Position numbers and translations under genes: made by a program
The notes under the pieces: generated by a model
The model's input: the letters and a program-made list of their open reading frames with translations, nothing else
Databases searched by the model: none
Told to the model about the DNA's origin: nothing
IMG/VR virus record: IMGVR_UViG_3300047444_000299
Span: 64,001 to 128,000 of that record
Length of the DNA stretch: 64,000 nt
Strand: one strand, 5' to 3'
Source: a virus
Shown: one piece after another, positions 36,165 to 44,360 of the stretch
Numbering within the stretch: the first letter of the stretch is position 1
How the letters are laid out: each line of letters starts with the position of its first letter

Positions 36165-36188
36165 AAACGCCCTTCGGGGCGTTTTTTT
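36165..36188 (+). terminator. Intrinsic terminator after phoH
   Basis: AAACGCCC-TTCG-GGGCGTTT then a T run. Confidence 0.88.
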
Positions 36189-36194
36189 GTTTCT

Positions 36195-36229
36195 ATTCTG
36201 TTTAGGCTGACTCGAAACAGTGGTATGAT
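36195..36229 (+). promoter_or_regulatory. Class B promoter (ligase operon)
   Basis: ATTCTGTTTAGG (36195-36206), GTGGTATGAT with TATGAT at 36224-36229. Confidence 0.88.
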
Positions 36230-36254
36230 AGCCCCATATCACAAAGAGGTCTGA

Positions 36255-37664
36255 ATGACAAACCAATACCCTGATGTCCTGAGTATCATTGAAGCCGTTG
36301 CGAATGTCCCCGGCAAGAATGATAAAGTCGCAATTCTCGAAGCAAACAAAGACAATGAAGACCTAAAGACCGCTGTGTTTCTGGCGCTCAATGGTCTAAT
36401 TTCGTTTTACATCAAAAAGCTTCCTATCGCTACAGAACACCGTGGGGATTATACCCTGCAAGCTGCTCTCAAGCTGCTCCCAATCGTTCTGGCAGGCCGT
36501 CAGAAGACCGGTCACGCTGCGATTGAGTGGGTTAAACACCTGTTGGAATCCTGTTCCGAACGCGATGCCGAAGTGGTTCGACGTGTTCTAGGTCGTGACC
36601 TACGCATGGGTGCATCCGATGGTTCGGCGGATAAGGTCTGGCCGGGTCTGGTCCCATCGTTCAACGTGATGTTGGCGACGGCGTATTCCGACAAAGCTCT
36701 GGCTAAGATCAAATACCCGGCGATTGCCCAGCTCAAAGCCGATGGTAGCCGTACACAAGCGATTGTAGACCTTGATAACCGCACAGCCAGCTTCTGGACC
36801 AGAAACGGTAAGCCTCTTGAGCTTTCCCAAGCATCTATTGATGCAATCGTTGCTACGTTTGATGGAACTGATTGGACCGGTAAGGTTGTCCTAGATGGCG
36901 AGATTGTCTATCGACTCCCAGCAAAAGAAGCTTCACCGTTTGACGACGTACTGGAAACACCCGAAGAACCAGCTATTGCAGATCGTTCGACCGGTAACGG
37001 GATCTATAACAAAGCGGTTAAGGGTACGATTTCCCCAGCCGAGGAAGCCGGACTGCACTTTGTACTATGGGATTTGATTCCATACGATCAGTGGCAAGCT
37101 GGTAAGTCGGCAAACGATTATGAAACTCGTTTGGCTCAGTTGAATGAACTGAAACATACTGTGTTCACGTCGGTCATCGAAACCCATATCGTTAATAACT
37201 TGGCAGAAGCTACAGCGATCTATTCCAAATATATCGCGATGGATCTTGAGGGAATCATTCTCAAGAACTTGAAAGGCTTGTGGACCAATACCCGGTCGAA
37301 AGATCAGGTTAAGTTCAAACAGGTTATGACCGCTGACCTTCTGGTTATCGGCGTCAAGAACGGTAAGGATGGAAAGAAATACGAGGAAATCGCCGGTACA
37401 TTGACCTGTACGACTCAATGTCGTTTGGTTGAAGTTGATGCATCTGGTATGTCTGATGCGGAACGTGAATGGTTCTGGATCAATCGCGAAAAGATCGTTG
37501 TCGATCAAATGATTGTCGAAGTTGAATATAATGGGATTGTAAAGCGCCGTGGCTCGGATGTTTCCAGTCTGTTCCTACCACAGTTCGTGAAAATCCGTGA
37601 TGATAAAACTGTTGCAAATACCTTGGAAGAACTCCAAGCGAAAAAGGCGGAAGTTAGTTTATGA
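36255..37664 (+). CDS. 30: ATP-dependent DNA ligase
   Basis: 469 aa (T4 gp30 487 aa). Adenylated Lys161 in the KxDG motif (LKADGSR), DGEIVYR (motif III), GIILKN region (motif IV) and RSKDQVKFK (motif V). Seals nicks in replication and recombination with ATP. First gene of a class B transcription unit that runs through recombination genes to 41.2 kb. Confidence 0.95.
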   Translation: MTNQYPDVLSIIEAVANVPGKNDKVAILEANKDNEDLKTAVFLALNGLISFYIKKLPIATEHRGDYTLQAALKLLPIVLAGRQKTGHAAIEWVKHLLESCSERDAEVVRRVLGRDLRMGASDGSADKVWPGLVPSFNVMLATAYSDKALAKIKYPAIAQLKADGSRTQAIVDLDNRTASFWTRNGKPLELSQASIDAIVATFDGTDWTGKVVLDGEIVYRLPAKEASPFDDVLETPEEPAIADRSTGNGIYNKAVKGTISPAEEAGLHFVLWDLIPYDQWQAGKSANDYETRLAQLNELKHTVFTSVIETHIVNNLAEATAIYSKYIAMDLEGIILKNLKGLWTNTRSKDQVKFKQVMTADLLVIGVKNGKDGKKYEEIAGTLTCTTQCRLVEVDASGMSDAEREWFWINREKIVVDQMIVEVEYNGIVKRRGSDVSSLFLPQFVKIRDDKTVANTLEELQAKKAEVSL

Positions 37665-37918
37665 ATTTATTCAACAGATCGAAGCCTGTAGAACCGGCGC
37701 CGATTCAGAAACCACGGGTAAAAACCCTTTATTTAAAGTTCCGTGGACCAAACAACAAAGTTATTGATATCACCCATAAAGGGTTGTCTCGATTCTCACC
37801 GTTTCAGTACGGTATGCACGGTATCATCACCCATGAATTTTTCATTGGGGATGTTCATTGGTGCTACAGAGAATCGGATGATTTTATCCTCGCCCAATAC
37901 CATATCGAAGTGGAATAA
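37661..37918 (+). CDS. Hypothetical protein (85 aa)
   Basis: Unrecognised. Overlaps the ligase stop (ATGA). Basic N-terminus, beta-rich body (VKTLYLKFRGPNNKVIDITHKG). Confidence 0.7.
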   Translation: MNLFNRSKPVEPAPIQKPRVKTLYLKFRGPNNKVIDITHKGLSRFSPFQYGMHGIITHEFFIGDVHWCYRESDDFILAQYHIEVE

Positions 37919-37920
37919 GA

Positions 37921-38361
37921 ATGAGCTTAGTAGATTTTGTACAAGAAACGGTAAACCATATTACCCATCACCAGCAAGATGAACCCCTTAATGCACCGGA
38001 TTTGGTTGAACCTACAACCATTCCAGCCGCTCAAGACACTCAAGACACATACCCAAGCTTCGATGACGCTCGTATGGAAATGCAGCGTCAGGTTGCCAAA
38101 TGGGGGATTCAAGACCATTTGAGCTACACCCCGGATACCGTATTTGATGTTGGTACATCAAACGCCGATGATGCGAAACGGTTCTGTAACCGAAAAGCAA
38201 CATCCGGGTTGGTTTCGTGGACTGATATTTTTGCCGAAGAAGTATTAGAAGCAATCGAAGAAGCCAAAAACGGTGACTTGGAAAAGCTTGATACTGAATT
38301 GGTTCAATGCATCGCAGTTGCTCAATCGTGGCGTGAATCCATCAAAAGGAATAAGCGTTGA
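37921..38361 (+). CDS. MazG-like nucleotide pyrophosphohydrolase
   Basis: 146 aa. After a disordered 45-residue leader come RQVAKWGIQDHLSYTPDTV, SGLVSWTDIFAEEVLEAIEEA and LDTELVQCIAVAQSWRESIKR, the all-alpha EExxEA...ExxQ pattern of phage MazG-like proteins. They hydrolyse NTPs or dNTPs, possibly alarmones. Overlaps the next gene (TTGA). Confidence 0.72.
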   Translation: MSLVDFVQETVNHITHHQQDEPLNAPDLVEPTTIPAAQDTQDTYPSFDDARMEMQRQVAKWGIQDHLSYTPDTVFDVGTSNADDAKRFCNRKATSGLVSWTDIFAEEVLEAIEEAKNGDLEKLDTELVQCIAVAQSWRESIKRNKR

Positions 38362-38954
38362 AACCAACTATTTTAGTTGACGTTGATGGAGTATTGGTGG
38401 ACTGGTTTAGCCGGTTCCCATACTTTCTGGAACAGAAAGGAATGCCGCGTGAAAAGGCGATCATGATGTACGCCCATAGCCACTGGCAGACGATTGAAGA
38501 CCTTACAGGGCTCCCCACAGCGGAAGCATCTGTTCTGGTGGACGAGTACAGCCGTTCGAAGTTTATGAAGTACCTGACGCCTTACAAGGACGCTTTGATC
38601 GCAGTCAATCACCTAAAGTATTGGTACGATTTTGTAGCGGTTACGGCTATCTCCAATTCACCTGAAACACTCAAACACAGAACCGAGAACCTTGAGTTTT
38701 GGTTCCCCGGTGCATTCTCCAAAGTGCATTGTGTTGGATTAGATGGAAACAAGCTAGAAATCCTTGCTAAATACGACCCCACGGTCTGGGTTGACGATTC
38801 GCCGGGGTACGTGAAAGAGGGGTTGATGGCAGGCCACCAATGCATTAGACTGGTCCGCGATTCTAGAATGAATCAGATTCCATCATTTATTGCCCATGAT
38901 TGGCAAGAAGTGTCGAATTTGATCCAACAATTGAAACCAATCCGAGTAAAGTAA
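38358..38954 (+). CDS. HAD-family 5'-nucleotidase-like phosphatase
   Basis: 198 aa. Catalytic motif DVDGVLVDW (nucleophile and acid Asp), motif II VTAISNS and motif III-IV WVDDSPGYV. The cap insertion and length fit 5'(3')-deoxyribonucleotidase-like phage HADs. Starts at TTG 38358 with AAAGGA 6 nt upstream, overlapping the previous stop. Confidence 0.8.
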   Translation: MKPTILVDVDGVLVDWFSRFPYFLEQKGMPREKAIMMYAHSHWQTIEDLTGLPTAEASVLVDEYSRSKFMKYLTPYKDALIAVNHLKYWYDFVAVTAISNSPETLKHRTENLEFWFPGAFSKVHCVGLDGNKLEILAKYDPTVWVDDSPGYVKEGLMAGHQCIRLVRDSRMNQIPSFIAHDWQEVSNLIQQLKPIRVK

Positions 38955-38955
38955 A

Positions 38956-39138
38956 ATGATGAAATTCCGCATCCGCCGTGGTTATTTGGTAGAAATCCCA
39001 GTACATTTTGTTGGGGTCATTACCACAAAGAAAACCAAACGTCAACGTAAATCTATTGCAAAACAAAAGGTTTACAAACGTAAGGTCCGGTTGATGCGGG
39101 ATGAATCATTCGCATTCAAAACACAAGAGGCTTATTAA
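38956..39138 (+). CDS. Basic hypothetical protein (60 aa)
   Basis: Unrecognised, highly basic (TTKKTKRQRKSIAKQKVYKRKVRLMR). Two ATGs in tandem, 38956 and 38959. Likely nucleic-acid binding by composition. Confidence 0.65.
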   Translation: MMKFRIRRGYLVEIPVHFVGVITTKKTKRQRKSIAKQKVYKRKVRLMRDESFAFKTQEAY

Positions 39139-39266
39139 TGAAACGCATTAGAAACCCGGTTGCAACCTTCATGGAGGATTTCAACCGGCCTGTCACGATG
39201 GTGGACAGAAAGAAAGCCGACCGAAACGGCAAACGTAAGCACCGAAAAACGTGGAGGGACGAGTGA
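39138..39266 (+). CDS. Basic hypothetical peptide (42 aa)
   Basis: Short frame starting at the ATG that overlaps the previous stop (TAATG). Sequence KRIRNPVATFMEDFNRP... ending KRKHRKTWRDE; strongly basic. Its tail carries the ribosome site of uvsY and its stop overlaps the uvsY GTG, so translation is probably coupled. Confidence 0.6.
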   Translation: MKRIRNPVATFMEDFNRPVTMVDRKKADRNGKRKHRKTWRDE

Positions 39267-39694
39267 GTACCGAAGAACCAAAAGATAAACTGCAAGATAT
39301 GCAGGCTAAATTGGATGCGGATCTAGTGATAGATCCCAGCCATTTGATGTCGGAAGTTGCGGGTAATATCACGAAACATGCCAGTTATTACCACAAATTA
39401 ACCGCATGGAAGGCAAAGTTGAAAATGGCCGAACTTGATCTATTGGCATTGGTTCGAAATAGATACAACTTCTATGCCGGTAAACATGATGACCCTATCT
39501 ACAGCTATAACTTGGCAGCCGCTGGCATCACCAAGAATGTTGAGGGTGATAGTCAAGTTCTGGATAAAATGAAAGCCAATGCCATGATTCAAATCAAAGT
39601 TGATTTTTATGAAAAGGCTTGCAAGTTGTTTAGTGATCGTGGGTTTGCAATTCAAAACATGATTGCAATTGTGAAATTTGAGAATGGGGTTTGA
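39263..39694 (+). CDS. uvsY: UvsY-like recombination mediator
   Basis: 143 aa (T4 UvsY 137 aa). Start GTG 39263 with GGAGG 6 nt upstream. C-terminal SDRGFAIQNMIAIVKFENG matches T4 SRGFAIKHIQDMRAFEAG, and the helical middle is similar. It loads UvsX recombinase onto gp32-coated ssDNA. Neighbour of uvsW, as in T4. Confidence 0.85.
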   Translation: MSTEEPKDKLQDMQAKLDADLVIDPSHLMSEVAGNITKHASYYHKLTAWKAKLKMAELDLLALVRNRYNFYAGKHDDPIYSYNLAAAGITKNVEGDSQVLDKMKANAMIQIKVDFYEKACKLFSDRGFAIQNMIAIVKFENGV

Positions 39695-39696
39695 GA

Positions 39697-40737
39697 ATGG
39701 GCGGTAACGCATTAAAGGAATATGGAGCAACACGATTAGATCGGGCCGAATACGAAAAGATTGCATCAAAACTGGTCAATGCATTGAATCAAATCATACA
39801 ACAAGCTGGCGTCAGCGGTTATGCAACGGTTATTCGTGCATATCGTAATAAGCCGAGTTTCGGTGATATTGATGTTGTTGTTCCTAGAGAATTACATCAT
39901 GCAGTTTCGGATACAGAATTGTCAATACAGTTACCATATCTCATGAACCTATACCCGGCGTTTGTGTTCAAATCAAACGGCCCGGTAACCAGTTTTGGGA
40001 TTCCATTATCAACTGGTGGTGTGTTCCAAGCTGATTTGATCTATACCCAAGCCGATCATTTCGATTTCGCGGTAGAATACTACTCTTGGAACGATCTTGG
40101 CAACCTGATTGGGCGAATCGCTCACAAATTGGGCCTACGGTTCGGACATGACGGCCTGACGATGCCTTTACGGGATGGTGACAATCTATTTGATACAATC
40201 ATCCTAACCAGAGACTTCAAGACCGCTATCGAGTTCCTAGGGTACAGTAACCGCCAGTACCAGCGTGGATTTGATACAATGGAAGACATATTCAAGTTTA
40301 CCATCAATACCTACATGTTCAATTCCGCGATCTATGACCTTGACAACCGAAACCATACCGCAAGGGTTCGTGACAAAAAACGTCCGACATATACCGCGTT
40401 TCTGGCTTGGTTGAAAGAACACCCGGAAGTAGACAAAGAATTCCCATTCCCGAAAGACAAGACCTTCTGGCATCAAGTCATTTGGAATTATTTCCCGGCT
40501 GCGTTGGATGAATACAGTGCAGCAGTGGCTAGATTGCAACGGGTAAAATTCATCAAGAATAAGTTCAATGGGGATTTGATTCGTGGTATCATCGGGCTGG
40601 AAGGTAAGGAATTGGGTGGTTTCATAACCAAATTCAAAGGACTATTCGAACGTCCGGCTGATTTTGAGCGGTGGATCATCAAAACCGATCAAATTGACAT
40701 CAATTTTGCAATCAAGGCGCTTTATGACGAATCTTGA
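39697..40737 (+). CDS. Pol-beta-superfamily nucleotidyltransferase
   Basis: 346 aa. FGDIDVVVP holds the two metal-binding Asp (GxxxxDxD-like), and FQADLIY supplies the third. ATG at 39697 is preferred to the in-frame TTG at 39691. Such NTases are frequent in T4-like phages; whether it modifies tRNA, DNA ends or a host protein is unknown. Confidence 0.75.
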   Translation: MGGNALKEYGATRLDRAEYEKIASKLVNALNQIIQQAGVSGYATVIRAYRNKPSFGDIDVVVPRELHHAVSDTELSIQLPYLMNLYPAFVFKSNGPVTSFGIPLSTGGVFQADLIYTQADHFDFAVEYYSWNDLGNLIGRIAHKLGLRFGHDGLTMPLRDGDNLFDTIILTRDFKTAIEFLGYSNRQYQRGFDTMEDIFKFTINTYMFNSAIYDLDNRNHTARVRDKKRPTYTAFLAWLKEHPEVDKEFPFPKDKTFWHQVIWNYFPAALDEYSAAVARLQRVKFIKNKFNGDLIRGIIGLEGKELGGFITKFKGLFERPADFERWIIKTDQIDINFAIKALYDES

Positions 40738-41005
40738 CAAGAATGAAGTCCATCAAATCATGATGGAAGTACCGGAAAGCTGGCGGTATCGCTGGTGTGG
40801 TGGTGGTGGCCCATGCGGCTGTATGGGATGTTCCAACGTCTCTGGGATGGTTACATCAAAGGGTGTGACCAAAGAACAGTGGGTGGAATGGGTTGCATCA
40901 AATCCTGAGCCCGAACCAGAACCGAATTTGTGGTTGCCGGACGACGACCGAACCCCATTGCAACGGAAGCTGTCGCAGTATTTCGCAGCTAAGGCCATTT
41001 CGTAA
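40724..41005 (+). CDS. Cys-cluster hypothetical protein (93 aa)
   Basis: Unrecognised. ATG 40724 overlaps the NTase end. Residues about 21-36 (YRWCGGGGPCGCMGCSN) have four Cys in a C-x5-C-x-C-x2-C cluster that could bind zinc or iron-sulfur. Pro/Glu repeat (PEPEPEP) in the middle. Coupled to the next gene (TAATG). Confidence 0.7.
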   Translation: MTNLDKNEVHQIMMEVPESWRYRWCGGGGPCGCMGCSNVSGMVTSKGVTKEQWVEWVASNPEPEPEPNLWLPDDDRTPLQRKLSQYFAAKAIS

Positions 41006-41223
41006 TGAAATGGTATGAATGGAAATGGTGGCGACTGGCTAAGGGATTTAGTTCCGGTGGCATGACAGGTGATGGTCATGGAATTTGGATTCCAATTTTC
41101 AATACAAAATTTAAATGGCTATCCGAAAAGGGCCGTAAATTTTGTAGTAACTGCACCCGGACTGTTCCGGCCCCAGTTGATCCATATGAACCACCGCTGT
41201 GTGGGCATTGTCAAGACGTTTAG
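41005..41223 (+). CDS. Zinc-ribbon-like protein (72 aa)
   Basis: Unrecognised. C-terminal CxxC...CxxC pair (FCSNCTRTVPAP, then LCGHCQDV) forms a probable zinc ribbon; Trp-rich N-terminus (MKWYEWKWWRLAKG). Last gene of the ligase-uvsY unit. Confidence 0.7.
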   Translation: MKWYEWKWWRLAKGFSSGGMTGDGHGIWIPIFNTKFKWLSEKGRKFCSNCTRTVPAPVDPYEPPLCGHCQDV

Positions 41224-41228
41224 TTAAT

Positions 41229-41255
41229 AAAAAGGGAGCCAATGGCTCCCTTTTT
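41229..41255. terminator. Bidirectional terminator
   Basis: GGGAGCC-AAT-GGCTCCC flanked by A and T runs, between convergent genes. Nearly identical to the one at 12607. Confidence 0.85.
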
Positions 41256-41258
41256 GTT

Positions 41259-41438
41259 TTATTGCGAAAAGACTTCTGAGTTGCGATAAATCTTGCGGTA
41301 CAAAGACCACGCCGCGCTCATTAGAAACGCCTGATATTGTTCACCGTGCGTATCCATGAATGCCTGTTTATTTGAAGCAACCCATTGGTCCATGCCGGGT
41401 GGGCATTGAGCCTCGACATATTCCAGAAACGTTTCCAT
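41259..41438 (-). CDS. uvsW.1: UvsW.1-like small protein
   Basis: 59 aa. ATG 41438 overlaps the uvsW stop (TGATG). METFLEYVEAQCPPGMDQWVASNKQAF and YATAW-like helical pattern match the small gene after uvsW in T4-type phages. Function poorly known. Confidence 0.65.
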   Translation of the reverse strand: METFLEYVEAQCPPGMDQWVASNKQAFMDTHGEQYQAFLMSAAWSLYRKIYRNSEVFSQ

Positions 41439-42910
41439 CAAACTTTAACCTCTTTGATATGTAGTTCATGTTCCTCGGCATCATAGAACTTCAATCGTTC
41501 TTCCCCGTGACCGTAGGCATAGTTTTTACGGGATTTCCAACACAGATCATCCACCAAGTCAAACATTCTGGCTTTGGCTTTCGATACATGTTTCCGCAGC
41601 AGTCTTCCCAGACTCTGTAGGGAAATGATCTTACTCTTTGTCGGATGGGCAAAAATCGCGTTGTGGAGGTTATTTATGCTGACACCTGTGCTGAAAACTC
41701 CATATGATGCAATTACGACCGATCCCACCTCATTCTCTAGATTCTTCTTGGCTTCGGTGCGATGATCCTTTGCAGTACCACCAAAGATCAAATAGACCTT
41801 CCGTCCAGTCCCTTCTAATTTCTTGACAATCTGTTTGTACAACTCTTTACCATGTTCTACCCGATTGAATAGAACAATGGTGTTTTCATCTTTGAAATGG
41901 CAGGCCAAATTGGTAATGAACTTGTTCCGGCCTTCATGTTTGATAATGAAATCAATTTCTTCTGGGTAGGTTGACTTCTTAACCGCGTTCCGATCTGCAT
42001 CTGAATATTTCAGAATAAATCCATTCACCGAAATAGCCGATGCCGAACCTTCATCGATCATTTGTCGGGTTGTGATCGGGGCGAATACTTCACCGAACAA
42101 ACCAGTCAATTGCATGATATGGCATTTGGTATCTTTCAGAGTACCGGTTAGCCCAAGCTTGTATTCCGCATTGGTCAACTTTTCGTTGATGGTTTGCAGA
42201 GATTGGCCGGTTGCAAGGTGGACTTCATCGTTCAACAGCATTGTGAACTGTTGCATCCATTCAGCGGATTGCTTTGCAGCAGTTTGCCATGTGGTGATAA
42301 CGATCTTTCTTTGCGGACCTTTCTTGGTTTTTGGATCTAGAACTTGGATTTCATCCTGAGTAAACAGACCGTAATCAATCAAATCATCATTCATCTGAGT
42401 TCGCAGAACATCAGTTGGCACTAGAATCAATACCCGGCCTTCATTCTCATATTCCCAGCGGGTCAATAGAGCAATGATTAAGGACTTACCAGCGGATGTT
42501 GGAAGCTTCAACAGGTTACGTTGGTTATTCAAGGCGTGTAGGATCGAATCGTACTGATACCAGTGTGGTTTGATCAAATTGCCTTTCGCGTAAATCTTTT
42601 TAGTTGCCAACCAGTCATCGAAATCCTGTTTCTGGATTTTCTGAGGGATCAGAGACGGGTCACATTTAACCGAATAGGATTCTTGTTTGCAGTATTTCAG
42701 CAGTTCAATGAATAACCCTTTTGGCAGCAACTGGGTATTGATGTTGTACAACCGAATGTACCCATCCCATACGCCGTAACGAACCTTTGGCGAGAACTGG
42801 GAGCCTTCAACATGGAATTTGAACCTATCGGCTAAATCATATCTCACGGATGGGTCACCGGAGACATGGATAAAGGAGTGGTTGTATTCCTTAATAATCA
42901 CATCGGTCAT
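41438..42910 (-). CDS. uvsW: UvsW-like SF2 helicase
   Basis: 490 aa (T4 UvsW about 503). Small N-terminal double-stranded-RNA-like domain (1-85), then motif I LPTSAGKS, Ia ILVPTDVL, II LLNDEVHLA (D-E-V-H), III GLTGTL, VI QSLGRLLRKH. It unwinds R-loops and branched DNA and switches origin to recombination replication late. A late-type promoter lies upstream. Confidence 0.92.
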   Translation of the reverse strand: MTDVIIKEYNHSFIHVSGDPSVRYDLADRFKFHVEGSQFSPKVRYGVWDGYIRLYNINTQLLPKGLFIELLKYCKQESYSVKCDPSLIPQKIQKQDFDDWLATKKIYAKGNLIKPHWYQYDSILHALNNQRNLLKLPTSAGKSLIIALLTRWEYENEGRVLILVPTDVLRTQMNDDLIDYGLFTQDEIQVLDPKTKKGPQRKIVITTWQTAAKQSAEWMQQFTMLLNDEVHLATGQSLQTINEKLTNAEYKLGLTGTLKDTKCHIMQLTGLFGEVFAPITTRQMIDEGSASAISVNGFILKYSDADRNAVKKSTYPEEIDFIIKHEGRNKFITNLACHFKDENTIVLFNRVEHGKELYKQIVKKLEGTGRKVYLIFGGTAKDHRTEAKKNLENEVGSVVIASYGVFSTGVSINNLHNAIFAHPTKSKIISLQSLGRLLRKHVSKAKARMFDLVDDLCWKSRKNYAYGHGEERLKFYDAEEHELHIKEVKV

Positions 42911-42918
42911 TTTTGGGC

Positions 42919-42954
42919 ACTAAATATGGTTGTTAATATCCTTTATTTAGTGGA
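42919..42954. promoter_or_regulatory. Divergent late-type promoters in an inverted repeat
   Basis: CACTAAATA on the plus strand near 42919 and its inverse TATTTAGTG near 42945-42954. Each matches the late box at CTAAATA, giving back-to-back promoters for uvsW (minus) and the decoration-like gene at 42962 (plus). Confidence 0.55.
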
Positions 42955-42961
42955 GTGAAGA

Positions 42962-43480
42962 ATGACTGAACAAGTCAAAGGCAAACGCGGCCCGAAGCCG
43001 AAAGAAAAGCCTACCCAAGAACCTGTTTCCAAAGCCCCTGTAAGCCCTTCTGTTGACCCTATCGGGGAAGACCTAGGCGATGTATCCAATACAACCCTTA
43101 AACCGGCTGCAATCGAATCAGACGAGCTTGTAGACACATTCAGTACCAAACTACCGGTTGGTAGTAACCTTGATGTGGCGTTAGCAGCGGTTCTTGCCGA
43201 AGTTGATTCGGAAGTAACAGCAGCAGTGCTTGCACAATACGCAACCCAAGCAGATTTTAAACCAACCCTACGGCCATCCAGTGTAGGTGGTGAACCGAAA
43301 GGCCCAATGCCTGTACCAAAAGGTATCTTTGATCTGGTGACTAAAGATCCAGAATGGAAAGATAAGATCGATTCCCATACGGCTAAACATGGCCTGAAAT
43401 CGGTTGCACATTGGCAGGATGTAAACGGCCACGTCAAAGTACGCTGTATGTCTAGTTCTAAATTTGGAGAAGTTTTGTAA
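42962..43480 (+). CDS. Decoration-related protein with shared SSSKF domain
   Basis: 172 aa. Residues 1-40 are a Lys/Pro-rich disordered tail. The last 55 residues (VPKGIFDLVTKDPEWKDKI, then SVAHWQDVNGHVKVR, then SSSKF) are clearly related to the N-terminal domain of the Ig-like capsid decoration protein at 45062-45637. This suggests a common capsid- or partner-binding module. Possible late promoter upstream. Exact role unknown. Confidence 0.65.
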   Translation: MTEQVKGKRGPKPKEKPTQEPVSKAPVSPSVDPIGEDLGDVSNTTLKPAAIESDELVDTFSTKLPVGSNLDVALAAVLAEVDSEVTAAVLAQYATQADFKPTLRPSSVGGEPKGPMPVPKGIFDLVTKDPEWKDKIDSHTAKHGLKSVAHWQDVNGHVKVRCMSSSKFGEVL

Positions 43481-43746
43481 TGAATTTTGGTGAAGCATTA
43501 TCGGCATTGAAAGCCGGTGCTAGAGTCTGCCGTGCAGGCTGGAATGGTAAAGGCATGTTCCTGTATCTTGTATCAGGATCGAGATTTACCGTAAGTCGTG
43601 CGCCGTTGCTGGGATTGTTCCCGGAAGGCACAGAGATTGATTACTGCCCACACATTGATATGCGTACAGCCGATGGCAAATGCGCCGTGTGGACCGCAGC
43701 ACAAACCGATATCCTTGCCGATGATTGGCAATTAGTGAATATCTAA
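43480..43746 (+). CDS. Tad2-like (DUF2829) anti-Thoeris protein
   Basis: 88 aa. Matches the DUF2829 pattern over its whole length: MNFGEALSALKAGARVCRAGWNGKGMFLYLV, PHIDMRTADGKCAVW.AAQTDILADDWQLV. DUF2829 includes Tad2, which sequesters Thoeris cyclic ADP-ribose signals. TAATG overlap with the upstream gene. The family call is strong; Thoeris inhibition by this member is inferred. Confidence 0.82.
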   Translation: MNFGEALSALKAGARVCRAGWNGKGMFLYLVSGSRFTVSRAPLLGLFPEGTEIDYCPHIDMRTADGKCAVWTAAQTDILADDWQLVNI

Positions 43747-43748
43747 AA

Positions 43749-43778
43749 AGAAAGGGAGCCATTGGCTCCCTTTTTTTA
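43749..43778. terminator. Bidirectional terminator
   Basis: GGGAGCC-ATT-GGCTCCC flanked by A and T runs, between convergent genes. Confidence 0.85.
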
Positions 43779-43783
43779 TTGTC

Positions 43784-44017
43784 TCAATGTCCGTAGTTGC
43801 AGCCTACAAGCACTTCACGACCATCTACCTGCATACGGAATTCAAAGGTTCCACAACAGCTTACCGCGTTGTCGTAGTCCACTTTCTGGTATGCATCATC
43901 AATGAAACACATCCTGTAACTATCGGAGTATTCCAAATCGTTATCATGGATATTCTCACGCAGTTTTTCCAAACATTGTGGATATCGTTTGAACAGTTCT
44001 TGCATTTCGGTTGTCAT
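43784..44017 (-). CDS. Hypothetical protein (77 aa)
   Basis: Unrecognised. Start taken at the Met of MTTEMQELFKRYPQCLEKL, just after the stop of the 113-aa gene. Acidic; five Cys, including an adjacent pair (SCC) near residue 54. Confidence 0.65.
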   Translation of the reverse strand: MTTEMQELFKRYPQCLEKLRENIHDNDLEYSDSYRMCFIDDAYQKVDYDNAVSCCGTFEFRMQVDGREVLVGCNYGH

Positions 44018-44018
44018 G

Positions 44019-44360
44019 TTACACCGTTGGTTGTGGATTGGTTTCGAGGTTTTTGAACCATTCGATGCAATGATCCAGTAATCGGAGTCTGGCCGCACCG
44101 TATGGGTGTTCTGGGTTCCAGAAATCCCCTATCTGGGCGCGGTTAAATCCGCTATTCGGCGTAAGACCATTCCAACCGGGCACTGGATAGACGTTCAACC
44201 CACTGAAACTATCCCATTCGCGGAAACACAAATATTTCTTGTCAAACCAAACCTCACGAATGATTTGATATTCCGGGTGTTCTTCTACCGCCTGACAGAT
44301 TCCAAACCAATCGGTTTTGGGCCATTCTTTGATCTGTTCCAGTGCTTGCCAAACTTTCAT
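44019..44360 (-). CDS. Hypothetical protein (113 aa)
   Basis: Unrecognised, Trp-rich (VWQALEQIKEWPKTDWFGI; PVPGWNGLT). Overlaps the secreted protein gene upstream by 4 nt. Part of the small minus-strand unit from the promoter at 44987. Confidence 0.7.
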   Translation of the reverse strand: MKVWQALEQIKEWPKTDWFGICQAVEEHPEYQIIREVWFDKKYLCFREWDSFSGLNVYPVPGWNGLTPNSGFNRAQIGDFWNPEHPYGAARLRLLDHCIEWFKNLETNPQPTV

